Shown here one piece after another: positions 1-11,344 of a DNA stretch of 64,000 nt. Origin of the DNA: Archivesica marissinica (Eukaryota; Mollusca; Bivalvia; Venerida; Vesicomyidae); contig CM026404.1 of assembly GCA_014843695.1 (NCBI GenBank), positions 58,019,931-58,083,930 on the forward strand. The letters are read 5' to 3'. Position numbers and translations under genes: made by a program. Position 1 is the stretch's first letter. Each line of letters begins with the position of its first letter. The notes under the pieces were generated by a model, which was given only the letters and a program-made list of their open reading frames with translations, had not been told where the DNA came from and did no database searches.

Positions 1-2575
1 CAATCAATGATAGCCAAACGATCGAATAAATCAATCAATCATAGCCAAACGATCGAATAAATCAATCAATGATAGCCAAACGATCGAATAAATCGATCAA
101 TGATAGCTAAATTATCGAATCAATCAATCAATGATAGCCAAACGATCGAATAAATCAATCAATGATAGCTAAATTATCGAATAAATCAATCAATGATAGC
201 TAAACGATCGAATAAATCAATCAATCAGTGATAGCTAAATTATCGAATAAATCAATCAATGATAGCCAAACGATCGAATAAATCAATCAATGATAGCCAA
301 ACGATCGAATAAATCAATCAATGATGGCCAAACGATCGAATAAATCAATCAATGATAGCTAAATTATCGAATAAATCAATCAATGATAGCAAAACCAAAA
401 ACAACAAAACAAAAACAAAAACAACAAAAACAAAACAAAAACAACAAAACAAAACCAAAAAAAACAAAAACAAAAAAGAATAAATCAATCAATGATAGCT
501 AAACGATCGAATAAATCAATCAATGATAGCTAAATGACCGAATAAATCAATCAATGATAGCTAAAAGATCGAATAAATCAATCAATGATAGCTAAACGAT
601 CGAATAAATCAATCAATGATAGCTAAAAGATCGAATAAATCAATCAATCATAGCTAAATGATCGAATAAATCAATCAATGATAGCTAAACGATCGAATAA
701 ATCAATCAATGATAGCTAAATGATCGAATAAATCAATCAATGATAGCTAAAAGATCGAATAAATCAATCAATGATAGCTAAACGATCGAATAAATCAATC
801 AATGATAGCTAAATGATCGAATAAATCAATCAATGATAGCTAAACGATCGAATAAATCAATCAATGATAGCTAAACGATCGAACAAATCAATCAATGATA
901 GCTAAACGATCGAATAAATCAATCAATGATAGCTAAACGATCGAATAAATCAATCAATGATAGCTAAGAGATCGAATAAATCAATCAATGATAGCTAAAC
1001 GATCGAATAAATCAATCAATCAGTGATAGCTAAATTATCGAATAAATCAATCAATGATAGCCAAACGATCGAATAAATCAATCAATGATAGCCAAACGAT
1101 CGAATAAATCAATCAATGATAGCCAAACGATCGAATAAATCAATCAATGATAGCTAAATTATCGAATAAATCAATCAATGATAGCCAAACGATCGAATAA
1201 ATCAATCAATGATAGCTAAATTATCGAATAAATCAATCAATGATAGCTAAACGATCGAATAAATCAATCAATGATAGCTAAACGATCGAATAAATCAATC
1301 AATGATAGCCAAACGATTGAATAAATCAATCAATGATATCTAAAAGATCGAATAAATCAATCAATGATAGCCAAACGATCGAATAAATCAATCAATGATA
1401 GCTAAATGATCGAATAAATCAATCAATGATAGCTAAACGATCGAATAAATCAATCAATGATAGCTAAATGATCGAATAAATCAATCAATGATAGTTAAAA
1501 GATCGAATAAATCAATCAATGATAGATAAGAGATCGAATAAATCAATCAATGATAGCTAAACGATCGAATAAATCAATCAATCAGTGATAGCTAAATTAT
1601 CGAATAAATCAATCAATGATAGCCAAACGATCGAATAAATCAATCAATGATAGCCAAACGATCGAATAAATCAATCAATGATAGCCAAACGATCGAATAA
1701 ATCAATCAATGATAGCTAAATTATCGAATAAATCAATCAATGATAGCCAAACGATCGAATAAATCAATCAATGATAGCTAAACGATCGAATAAATCAATC
1801 AATGATAGCTAAACGATCGAATAAATCAATCAATGATAGCCAAACGATTGAATAAATCAATCAATGATATTTAAAAGATTGAATAAATCAATCAATGATA
1901 GCCAAACGATCGAATAAATCAATCAATGATAGCTAAATGATCGAATAAATCAATCAATGATAGCTAAATGATCGAATAAATCAATCAATGATAGCTAAAC
2001 GATCGAATAAATCATTCAATGATAGCTAAATGATCGAATAAATCAATCAATGATAGTTAAAAGATCGAATAAATCAATCAATGATAGCTAAGAGATCGAA
2101 TAAATCAATCAATGATAGCTAAACGATCGAATAAATCAATCAATCAGTGATAGCTAAATTATCGAATAAATCAATCAATGATAGCCAAACGATCGAATAA
2201 ATCAATCAATGATAGCTAAACGATCGAATAAATCAATCAATGATAGCTAAAAGATCGAATAAATCAATCAATGATAGCTAAACGATCGAATCAATCAATG
2301 ATAACTAAAAGATTGAATAAATCAATCAATGATAGCTAAACGATCGAATAAATCAATCAATGATAGCTAAACGGTCGAATAAATCAATCAATGATAGCTA
2401 AACGATCGAATAAATCAATCAATGATAGCTAAACGGTCGAATAAATCAATCAATGATAGCTAAAAGATCGAATAAATCAATCAATGATAGCTAAACGGTC
2501 GAATAAATCAGTCAATGATAGCTAAACGGTCGAATAAATCAATCAATGATAGCTAATCGATCGAATAAATCAATC
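1..2575. repeat. 31-bp minisatellite array (about 83 units)
   Basis: Tandem repeat of a 31-bp AT-rich unit built around 'gatagctaaacgatcgaataa' followed by 'atcaatcaat'. Variants change the middle (aaacgatcg, aaattatcg, aaatgatcg, aaaagatcg, aaacggtcg) and are shuffled along the array. Some units carry an extra 'cagt' ('atcaatcagtgatag'), and blocks of variants recur, for example around 1015-1200 and 1580-1750, so parts were copied as multi-unit segments. The array runs off the left edge of the window. No gene is seen in it. Confidence 0.97.
391..479. repeat. A/C-only low-complexity interruption in the 31-bp array
   Basis: About 89 bases made only of A and C (aaaac/aaaaac/aac blocks) break the otherwise regular array. 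The array resumes in register-like form at 'gaataaatcaatc'. Similar G/T-only interruptions sit in two other arrays (26480-26515 and 54168-54200), which raises the possibility of a long-read base-calling artefact. Confidence 0.85.
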
Positions 2576-2639
2576 AAAAGCTAGCATAGTTCTACTAGCG
2601 ATGGCTATGCTGTACGAGGTACATTGGATACTGGTGTCG

Positions 2640-2790
2640 CATAGTAATCGAGAGGTAGTGAGTTCGAACTGCGTCAGGACGATGGTGATCGTGCCACTTG
2701 GCCAGATACTTATATCCACATTGCATATTCTCTCTCCCTCAATGCGACGGATTTTGGGGAAATGAAAAACTGTCCGCCATTTTAAATATT
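2640..2790 (+). mobile_element. SINE-A fragment, diverged
   Basis: Contains 'gagttcgaactgcgtc', then a degraded version of the SINE-A middle ('gatcgtgccacttggccagata', 'ccacattgcat', 'tctctctccctc'). The 3' part is lost or replaced. The ORF read across this piece is not a gene. Confidence 0.6.
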
Positions 2791-2871
2791 CTTCATTGCA
2801 ATGAAAATTGTAAGAACTGTATCTTTTTCTTTTATTTGTTGTACTGGAACATCAAACCCAGCGACTGTTTA

Positions 2872-3090
2872 TGTCGTGATAGAGCAGTGAGAGGCCCGCG
2901 GAATTCTTGTCCAGCTGTAGTCGCTACGATGTTGACATTAGGCAAGGCATTTAAATTCCGCATTGACTCTTCTCTCTCCCTAATGCCGATGGATTTCACA
3001 AGGAATGAGGTATCGAGAGTGATTTATAGTTGATTAAGTTGAAATAACTTGTTTCGCAATCGAGCTAAATTAAATTTATATAAACTAAAC
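2872..3090 (+). mobile_element. SINE-A copy (tRNA-headed)
   Basis: SINE-A in this window has a fixed layout: a tRNA-like head ('gtcgtgatagcgcagtgg' box-A-like, 'ggagttcgagcccc' box-B-like), a middle 'aggcaaggcatttaaattccacgttgcctcttctctctccctcg', then 'ggaatgaggtctcgagagtgattaatataagttg'. It ends in 'cttgtttcgcaatcgagctaaaataaat'. This copy has a damaged head ('gtcgtgatagagcagtgagaggcccgcgg') but the full middle and tail. Confidence 0.85.
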
Positions 3091-3843
3091 GGCGTATATA
3101 TCTCCACTAGGCTTCCGTAGTTTCTGATATTTCTATATATAGGGGAATGATGCAATAACCGATCGAGGCGCCCATCCTTATTGACTATATACTTCTCTTC
3201 AGTTTTGCGGTATAATCCCATATCATCTGAATCCAACATGCATGTACAATGTTCACAATATTCAAACATCGATCTATATTTATTTCATATAATCGTGTAT
3301 TACACTGACAATTTTTCATTTCATATAATATTGTATTACACTGACAAGATCAGAAGAAGAATATTAAACAAGCTTCTTAATTACATAAACGACCTTTAAA
3401 TAACAAGAGTATTCAAAATCAATATTTGTGTGTTCTGTTGGATGAACTGTTCACGGTAAAACCAACGTGTTGTATCAGGTCAAATAGGGTGAGATGGAGG
3501 GGGGTGGGGGTGTCCTAAAACAAATACACGCGCCCTCGTCTCTGGACATTGGAATTCGATATTGGCTTGCAGCCATATGCCGAACTTAGTTAATATTATA
3601 TATATAGCACACAGCACTGACTGTACCATTCCACATAACAAAACATACAAGAGTAACATTAGGCAAGCATTTGAAAGAAGGTGGGTGCGGCCATATCGGC
3701 TTAGCACTATATTTATTTTATTACATCACAAGGTAAATTGAGGATAGTCTAACGATTGCATCATTTCGTTACAATTTAATAACATTGCCAGGCAAATTAA
3801 CGGTAATTGAATATTGCTCACTAAAACTGCATAGATATATTTC
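3091..3843. other. unassigned AT-rich sequence
   Basis: No convincing exon. A short local duplication occurs at 3285-3350 ('ttcatataat..tgtattacactgacaa' twice). The open frames here are short and show no family motif. Confidence 0.6.
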
Positions 3844-4870
3844 ATTATACAGTCAAACCTGTGTTAGTGGTCACCTCTATTATACAGTCAAACCTGTGTT
3901 AGTGGTCACCTCTATTATACAGTCAAATCTGTGTTAGTGGTCACCTCTATTATACAGTCAAACCTGTGTTAGTGGTCACCTATATTATACAGTCAAACCT
4001 GCGTTAGTGGGCACCTCTATTATACAGTCAAACCTGCGTTAGTGGTCACCTCTATTATACAGTCAAACCTGCGTTAGTGGTCACCTCTATTATACAGTCA
4101 CACCTGCGTTAGTGGTCACCTCTATTATACAGTCAAACCTGTGTTAGTGGTCACCTCTATTATACAGTCAAACCTGTGTTAGTGGTCACCTCTATTATAC
4201 AGTCAAACCTGTGTTAGTGGTCACCTCTATTATACAGTCAAACCTGTGTTAGTGGTCACCTCTATTATACAGTCAAACCTGTGTTAGTGGTCACCTCTGT
4301 CAGTCACCTCTATTATACAGTCAAACCTGTGTTAGTGGTCACCTCTACAGTCAAACCTGTGTTAGTGGTCAACAGTCAAACCTGTGTTAGTGGTCACCTC
4401 TATTATACAGTCAAACCTGTGTTAGTGGTCACCTCTATTATACAGTCAAACCTGTGTTAGTGGTCACCTCTATTATACAGTCAAACCTGTGTTAGTGGTC
4501 AACTCTAGTATACAGTCAAACCTGTGTTAGTGGTCACCTCTATTATACAGTCAAATCTGTGTTAGTGGTCACCTCTATTATACAGTCAAACCTGTGTTAG
4601 TGGTCACCTATATTATACAGTCAAACCTGTGTTAGTGGTCATCTCTATTATACAGTCAAACCTGTGTTAGTGGTCACCTCTATTATACAGTCAAACCTGT
4701 GTTAGTGGTCACCTCTATTAAGCAGCCAACCTGTATTAAGCAGCCAGTTTCCAGATTCCCAATATGTTGTTTTATTATACATTTGACCTCTATTAAGCAG
4801 CCACCTGTGCTAAGCAGCCACTTTCTGTGATTCCCTTGGCTGGCTGCTTAAGACAGGTTTGACTGTATAT
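3844..4870 (+). mobile_element. MITE-1 with its left terminus expanded into a 35-bp array
   Basis: From 3850 to about 4722, some 25 units of a 35-bp repeat ('tacagtcaaacctgtgtta' + 'gtggtcacctctatta') run head to tail, with irregular short units at 4295-4380. At 4723 the repeat changes into a single-copy stretch ('attaagcagccaacctgtattaagcagcc...') that ends at 'gcttaagacaggtttgactgtata'. That end is the inverted complement of the repeat-unit start. An unexpanded relative lies at 26958-27146. The element is therefore a short inverted-repeat transposon whose left inverted repeat has been tandemly amplified. No transposase is encoded. Confidence 0.88.
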
Positions 4871-4884
4871 ATATATATATATGT

Positions 4885-5108
4885 ATGTTCCATGTGTATG
4901 TTCATTAATGTCAAATCCCTTGGGGGCATCTAGACATGTGTTCCTGTACAGGCTTAGCTTAAGTGACCTAAGTGGTTAACCAGTACTAAGCAATGTGTGT
5001 GAGGTGCCTTGCACACTGACACTACATACGTGGCCTGACCGAGTATCGAACCCGGGACCGTTCGATTCCAAATCTGACGCTCTACGAATGGACTACGGAC
5101 GCCACACA
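4885..5108 (-). mobile_element. SINE-C copy
   Basis: Reverse orientation of a third tRNA-headed family, seen best at 39909-40122. The head reads 'gtggcgtccgtggtccag' with 'cgggttcgatactcggtcag'. The body has 'tgagcaaggcacctcacacacattgcttag' in pieces, and the 3' end has 'gacattaa..gaacatacatac'. Here all parts are present in order on the minus strand. Confidence 0.85.
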
Positions 5109-5249
5109 TATAGAGGATGACCTCATTAGTTCTGAACTAATCCCCACGTAGGGCCCTCAGAATACTGATTGGACGGATTGAAATGTCAAAAAGTGCATCT
5201 AACATGGTTGGGGATCAAACGTGTAAACCGGATAAGCGCATTACCACCG

Positions 5250-7852
5250 AATCGCTGTAACACAGGGACCAGGAAACGATGTCACTGTATCACTGGGACC
5301 AGGAACCTAGATCACTGTATCACTGGGGCCAGGAACCTAGATCACTGTATCACTGGGACCAGGAACCTATATCACTGTATCACTGGGACCAGGAACCTAT
5401 ATCACTGTATCACTGGGACCAGGAACCTAGATCACTGTATCACTGGGACCAGGAACCTAGATCACTGTATCACTGGGACCAGGAACCTAGATCACTGTAT
5501 CACTGGGACCAGGAACCTAGATCACTGTATCACTTGGACCAGGAACCTATATCACTGTATCACTGGGGCCAGGAACCTAGATCACTGTATCACTGGGACC
5601 AGGAACCTATATCACTGTATCACTGGGACCAGGAACCTATATCACTGTATCACTGGGACCAGGAACCTATATCACTGTATCACTGGGACCAGGAACCTAG
5701 ATCACTGTATCACTGGGACCAGGAACCTAGATCACTGTATCACTGGGGCCAGGAACCTAGATCACTGTATAACTGGGACCTGGAACCTAGATCACTGTAT
5801 CACTTGGACCAGGAACCTATATCACTGTATTACTGGTGCCAGGAACCTAGATCACTGTATCACTGGGACCAGGAACCTATATCACTGTATCACTGGGACC
5901 AGGAACCTATATCACTGTATCACTGGGACCAGGAACCTATATCACTGTATCACTGGGACCAGGAACCTAGATCACTGTATCACTGGGACCAGGAACCTAG
6001 ATCACTGTATCACTGGGACCTGGAACCTATAGCACTGTATCACTGGGACCAGGAACCTATAGCATTGTATCACTGGTACAAGGAACCTAGATCACTGTAT
6101 CACTGGGACCAGGAACCTAGATCACTGTATCACTGGGACCAGGAACCTAGATCACTGTATCACTGGGACCAGGAACCTAGATCACTGTATCACTGGGACC
6201 AGGAACCTAGATCACTGTATCACTGGGGCCAGGAACCTAGATCACTGTATAACTGGGACCTGGAACCTAGATCACTGTATCACTTGGACCAGGAACCTAT
6301 ATCACTGTATTACTGGGGCCAGGAACCTAGATCACTGTATCACTGGGACTAGGAACCTATATCACTGTATCACTGGGACCAGGAACCTATATCACTCTAT
6401 CACTGGGACCAGGAACCTATATCACTGTATCACTGGGACCAGGAACCTAGATCACTGTATCACTGGGACCAGGAACCTAGATCACTGTATCACTGGTACC
6501 AGAAACCTATAGCACTGTATCACTGGGACCAGGAACCTAGATCACTGTATCACTGGGACCTGGAACCTAGATCACTGTATCACTGGGACCAGGAACCTAG
6601 ATCACTGTATCACTGGGACCAGGAACCTAGATCATTGTATCACTGGTACCAGGAACCTAGATCACTGTATCACTGGGACCAGGAACCTAGATCACTGTAT
6701 CACTGGGACCAGGAACCTATAGCACTGTATCACTGGGACCAGGAACCTATAGCACTGTATCACTGGGACCAGGAACCTATAGCACTGTATCACTGGGACC
6801 AGGAACCTATAGCACTGTATCACTGGGACCAGGAACCTATAGCACTGTATCACTAGGACCAGGAACCTAGATCACCAAATCACTGGGACCTGGAACCTAG
6901 GTCACTGTATCTCTTGGACCAGGAACCTATATCATGTATCACTGGGACCAGGAACCTAGATCACTGTATCACTGGCACCAGGAACCTAGATCACTGTATC
7001 ACTGGAACCAGGAACCTAGATCATGTATCACTGGGACCAGGAACCTATAGCAGTGTATCACTGGGACCAGGAACCTAGATCACTGTATCACTGGGACCAG
7101 GAACCTAGATCACTGTATCACTGGGACCAGGAACCCAGATCACTGTATCACTGGGACCAGGAACCTATATCACTGTATCACTGGGACCAGGAACCTAGAT
7201 CACTGTATCACTGGGACCAGGAACCTAGATCACTTAGACCAGGAACCTAGATCACTGTATCACTGGGGCCAGGAACCTAGATCACTGTATCACTGGGACC
7301 AGGAACCTAGACCACTGTATCACTGGGACCAGGAACCTAGATCACTGTATCACTGGGACCAGGAACCTAGATCACTGTATCACTGGGACCAGGAACCTAG
7401 ATCACTGTATCACTGGGACCAGGAACCTAGATCACTGTATCACTGGGACCAGGAACCTAGATCACTGTATCACTGGGACCAGGAACCTAGATCACTGTAT
7501 CACTGGGACCAGGAACCTAGATCACTGTATCACTGGGACCAGGAACATATATCACTGTATCACTGGGTCCAGGAACCTAGATCACTGTAGCACTGGGACC
7601 TGGAACCTAGATCACTGTATCACTGGGACCAGGAACCTATATCACTGTATCACTGGGACCAGGAACCTATATCACTGTATTACTGAGACCAGGAACATAG
7701 ATCACTGTAGCACTGGGACCAGGAACCTAGATCACTGTATCACTGGGACCAGGAACCTATATCACTGTATTACTGAGACCAGGTACATAGATCACTGTAG
7801 CACTGGGACCAGGAACCTAGATCACTGTAGCACTGGGATCTGGAACCTAGAA
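5250..7852. repeat. 30-bp minisatellite array (about 86 units)
   Basis: Unit 'atcactgtatcactgggacc' + 'aggaacctag'. Because 30 is a multiple of three, two frames stay open for long stretches (5169-6032 and 5279-6352, later 6635-6856 and 7023-7250), reading ten-residue repeats. Nothing else suggests coding: the frames close wherever a unit has an indel (6925, 7020, 7225), and no splice or start context is consistent. Variant units recur at fixed distances: the 'aactgggacctgg' plus 'cacttggacc' pair at 5768 recurs at 6248, 480 bp or 16 units away, so multi-unit blocks were duplicated. Confidence 0.95.
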
Positions 7853-7984
7853 TCCTGTTGGAACGAAGTTATGATTATTACTGATTGTTCAGCAACATCA
7901 AGTTGAAGTTGAGCAAAGAACATGCCTCAGTTCTATGTGGGCCGTTAGCACGTATACATACAGGACAGGACTATGGTAGAGACA

Positions 7985-8274
7985 GACGGATCTGTAGTCC
8001 AGTGGTAACACGCTGGACTGGTAATCCAGAGATCGCAGGTTCGATCCCCCGTCTGACCCTAATACAATTAACAGTCTTTCAGATGGGACGTTAAACTGAG
8101 GTCTCGTGTCGGTGCTTACACCGTGCACGTATTAGAACCAGAGGAGATTCTCGAATGGGTCTCTGTCTGTATCATTGCACTATCCTCCAAAATCTAAAAT
8201 GAATAATATCTTCAGGAGGCGTCGCTCATATGGGCAACCGGTAACGACGATAAATAAACGTAAAACACAAAAAA
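7985..8274 (+). mobile_element. SINE-B full-length copy with TSD
   Basis: SINE-B is the commonest element here. Its head is 'cagacggatctgtagtccag' with 'ggtaacacgctggactggta' and 'caggttcgatcccccgtctg', resembling pol III box A and box B. The body runs 'aacagtctttcagatggga', 'ggtctcgtgtcggtgc', 'gtaaaagaaccagaggagac'. The tail is 'ggaggcgtcgctcatatggg' and 'acgataaataaacgtaaaac'. This copy is flanked by the direct repeat 'ggtagagaca' at 7975-7984 and 8275-8284. Confidence 0.93.
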
Positions 8275-8343
8275 GGTAGAGACACTATCGACATGGAAGT
8301 CCGACACATGGCACTGTGTAGATTAACCTTCCATTGATGTTAT

Positions 8344-8690
8344 TTCACCGAATACAGAACAACATATTGGCAATCTGGAAACTGGCTGCTTAATACAAGT
8401 TAGTTAGTAAACAAATTTACTTATCGCGATTGCAACTTATATCAATCACTCTCGAGACCTCATTCCTAATGGAATCCATCGCCGTGAGGGAGAGAGAAGA
8501 AACAATTATTAATGTAAATGCCTTGCCTATATAAGGACACAATCGTAGCTGCAACAGCTGGGCGCGAACTCCGAACCTTTCCAACCTGAAGCGAAAGCGC
8601 TACCATTGGCCTATGACGAATTCCGCTTAATACAGACTGGCTGCTTAATAGAGGTGACAACTGACGCAGGGTTGATTGCATACAGGTAAG
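8344..8690 (-). mobile_element. MITE-1 copy split by a SINE-A
   Basis: Minus-strand relative of MITE-1: 'aacatattggcaatctggaaactggctgcttaatac' before the SINE and 'actggctgcttaatagaggtgacaactgac' after it. Its inverted-repeat ends are eroded ('gggttgattgcatacag'). The SINE-A at 8398-8624 interrupts it. Confidence 0.8.
8398..8624 (-). mobile_element. SINE-A copy inserted in MITE-1, with 10-bp TSD
   Basis: Complete reverse-strand SINE-A with tail, 'tctcgagacctcattcctaatgg', 'aatgccttgcc' and head ('gaactccgaacctttcc', 'gcgctaccattgg'). It is flanked by the direct repeat 'gcttaataca' at 8388-8397 and 8625-8634, both belonging to the host MITE. Confidence 0.9.
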
Positions 8691-8837
8691 CCATGGGGAC
8701 ATGCTACCGGGGAATGTGAGATTCATTTCCAGGTAAGATTATATAAAAGTTGGGAAAGTGAGAAAAAATATGTAGCTATTGTCGGACGCAATATTCTACA
8801 AGAGAAAATATATGACAAACCATACCTAAAATAACTA

Positions 8838-8951
8838 CAGCCGTCATTCGCTTCAGGTGCGAAAGGCCCGGAGTTCGAGCACCGTTATAGCCGTTGCGAT
8901 TGTGCCCTTATGCAAGGCATTTCAATTCCCCATTTCTCTCCTCTCTCTATA

Positions 8952-9008
<57 letters not shown>

Positions 9009-9130
9009 ATCTCTCTCTCTCCCTCCCATGGTGATGAATTCCATCAGGAATGGGGTGTCGAGAGAGTGATTAATATCAGTTATATGAACTTGTTTCACAA
9101 TCTAGTTAAAAATAAATTTGTATAAACTAA
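8838..9130 (+). mobile_element. SINE-A copy with expanded CT tract
   Basis: The head is truncated ('cttcaggtgcgaaaggcccggagttcgagc'). The middle 'atgcaaggcatttcaattcccc' leads into the element's pyrimidine tract, which here has grown to about 85 bases of (CT)n with a few A (8938-9022). The usual tail 'gaatggggtgtcgagagagtgattaatat' and 'cacaatctagttaaaa' follows. Confidence 0.88.
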
Positions 9131-9134
9131 GCCG

Positions 9135-9260
9135 TCATCCGAAGTATTTGTTGGCAGGCCATGTTCCCACGAAGTATTTGTTGGCAGGCCACGTTCCCAC
9201 GAAGTATTTGTTGGCAGGCCACGTTCCCACGAAGTATTTGTTGGCAGGCCACGTTCCCAA
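9135..9260. repeat. 30-bp tandem repeat, 4 copies
   Basis: Four nearly identical copies of 'gaagtatttgttggcaggcc' + 'acgttcccac'. The first has one change (catgttccc). The minus-strand open frames over it (9095-9388, 9127-9321) merely read the repeat. Confidence 0.92.
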
Positions 9261-9603
9261 TTGTCTTCTCGGCATGAACGAACGTAACATATATTAATAC
9301 CAATGTCATACTGACACGCATAGATTATCCTCGGTCTATACATTGTATAAACAAAACGTATAATGGGCACTGAGCAATTCAAGGACATACGTATTGATAA
9401 TCGGAATAACCAACTACCATCTACAAGCCAACTTCACAGACCTTGAGCGCATTGCACAAAGTAATCTACATTTCGGTGACCCAACGAACAAGATTAATCG
9501 TATTTATTCTATTTAAATGTACCTGTACCTAATATATACTATACCTATTTATAATAGTTGTTTATTTAATCATAACTGTGAGGAAATAAATGTGTATTCT
9601 CCC

Positions 9604-10506
9604 ATAATGTTATTAAGAAGTAGCTGTGGTCATATAATCGTAGAAAGTCGGTGTCATATCTGCCCTCCTCAAAATTAGAAATTGAATGTGGTTATTAAGA
9701 AGTAGCGGTGGTCAGATAATCGGAGAAAGTCGGTGTCATATCTGCCCTCCTCAAAATTAGAAATTGAATGTGGTTATTAAGAAGTAGCGGTGGTCAGATA
9801 ATCGTTGAAAGTCGGTGTCATATCTGCCCTCCTCAAAATTAGAAATTGAATGTGGTTATTAAGAAGTAGCGGTGGTCAGATAATCGTAGAAAGTCGGTGT
9901 CATATCTGTCCTCCTCAACATTAGAAATTGAATGTGGTTATTAAGAAGTAGCGGTGGTCACAAAATCGTAGAAAGTCGGTGTCATATCTGCCCTCCTCAA
10001 AATTAGAAATTGAATGTGGTTATTAAGAAGTAGCGGTGGTCAGATAATCGGAGAAAGTCGGTGTCATATCTGCTCTTCACAAAATTAGAAATTGAATGTG
10101 GTTATTAAGAAGTAGCGGTGGTCAGATAATCGTTGAAAGTCGGTGTCATATCTGCCCTCATAATTAGAAATTGAATGTGGTTATTAAGAAGTAGCGGTGG
10201 TCAGATAATCGTTGAAAGTCGGTGTCATATATGCCCTCCTCAAAATTAGAAATTGAATGTGGTTATTAAGAAGTAGCGGTGGTCAGATAATCGTAGAAAG
10301 TCGGTGTCATATCTGCTCTTCACAAAATTAGAAATTGAATGTGGTTATTAAGAAGTAGCGGTGGTCACAAAATCGTAGAAAGTCGGTGTCATATCTGTCC
10401 TCCTCAAAATTAGAAATTGAATGTGGTTATTAAGAAGTAGCGGTGGTCAGATAATCGTAGAAAGTCGGTGTCATATCTGCCCTCCTCATAATTAGAGATT
10501 GAATGT
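9604..10506. repeat. 82-bp minisatellite, about 11 copies
   Basis: Unit begins 'ttattaagaagtagcggtgg' and includes 'tcagataatcgtagaaagtc', 'ggtgtcatatctgccctcct' and 'caaaattagaaattgaatgtgg'. Variants (cacaaaatcg, ctcttcac, cctcataat) recur. The array stops at 10506, just before a LINE fragment. Confidence 0.95.
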
Positions 10507-10527
10507 GGTAGATGGGAAAAACCCCAC

Positions 10528-10730
10528 AAAGTACACCTTTCAATGAAAGGAAATGCAATGTATGTAACATGTTAGAGGATGAATATCATTTTATTATTGA
10601 ATGCTCACTTTATACTGATAAAAGAACACTTTACATTAAGCAATAGTATTGGAATACACATAATATGGTTAGATTTGTTAAGTTAATGCAATTAGAAAAT
10701 GAAAAAGCAGTTTCGTCGTAGATAATTTGT
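10528..10730 (+). pseudogene. LINE 3'-terminal ORF fragment (CxxC...H...C tail)
   Basis: Read in the frame of position 10530, this piece gives a non-LTR retrotransposon C-terminal signature. It has NERKC at the start, a CNVCN pair, then EDEYHFIIEC and LYTDKR, with an in-frame stop after YIKQ and another after KAVSS. The intact-looking homologue on the opposite strand at 23840-24166 aligns along its whole length (NERICKFC, ENEYHFLLIC, LYTDIRKKYIK). This is a short decayed copy with no reverse transcriptase part. Confidence 0.75.
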
Positions 10731-10927
10731 TATTATCTAAACATATCTACTTAATATTGTTGTCAATGATGAATACTTACTTGTTTTTATTTTGTTTGTT
10801 GTTTTTGTTTATAATGTGTAGACATTCGTCCGGTCTTCAGAAATGTTACAAAACATAAACAGGTGTTTAATATCTACACTGCGTTAGATTGAAATGGTGA
10901 AACACATACCACTAAGTTAAGATGAAA

Positions 10928-11128
10928 GCGTAGTGGTAGAGCGTTCGCTTCAAGTTAGAATGGCTCGGAGATCGAGCCCAGCTCTAGCCTTTATGATTGT
11001 GCCGTTAACCAAGACAAGTAAACTCCCCATTGCCTCTTTTCTCTCCCTCGTGGCCAGAGTGATTTCTATAATGTGTAGGAACTTGTTTCGCAATCGAGCT
11101 AAACTAAATGTGTATAAACTAATATAGT
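10928..11128 (+). mobile_element. SINE-A copy, internally deleted
   Basis: Head 'gcgtagtggtagagcgttcgcttcaagtt', box-B-like 'gagatcgagccca', then 'ctctccctcgtggcc' joined directly to 'agagtgatttctata' and the tail 'cttgtttcgcaatcgagcta'. The piece containing 'gattccatcaggaatgaggtctc' is missing. Confidence 0.85.
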
Positions 11129-11344
11129 TTGATGTGGCGAAACCCCTAACCCTACACTAGACTGAAATACAAGTACATGTTTGTCGGTGAAAATCAGACC
11201 CCTTGGGGCCACACAGCCACAGTAACCATTCCTTAAGAAGAGGACCCCACCTCTCACAGGGGGTCTAGCTAATCCTGCCAGCACACGTATGTATAAGGAC
11301 CATGCTAAATATAATAATTATAATAAGTAAATAATACAACATAC

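Noticed and set aside
1..2575. CRISPR-like regular repeats
   Set aside because: Units are contiguous with no unique spacers, and the genome is eukaryotic; this is a minisatellite. The same applies to the 35-, 52- and 59-bp arrays.
2698..3033. 111-codon plus-strand ORF
   Set aside because: Runs over two SINE-A pieces; no independent protein.
3024..3269. 81-codon minus-strand ORF starting MFEYCEHCTC
   Set aside because: Partly antisense to a SINE-A tail; the two Cys pairs alone are not enough to call a zinc-binding gene.
5169..6352. Two long overlapping plus-strand ORFs of ten-residue repeats
   Set aside because: They are translations of the 30-bp minisatellite; the unit length being a multiple of three explains the open frames, and indels between units close them.
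7985..8060. Functional tRNA genes at the many 'ggttcgatcccc' sites
   Set aside because: Every such site is the head of a SINE-B, -A or -C copy with a shared non-tRNA body; the heads do not form complete cloverleaves.
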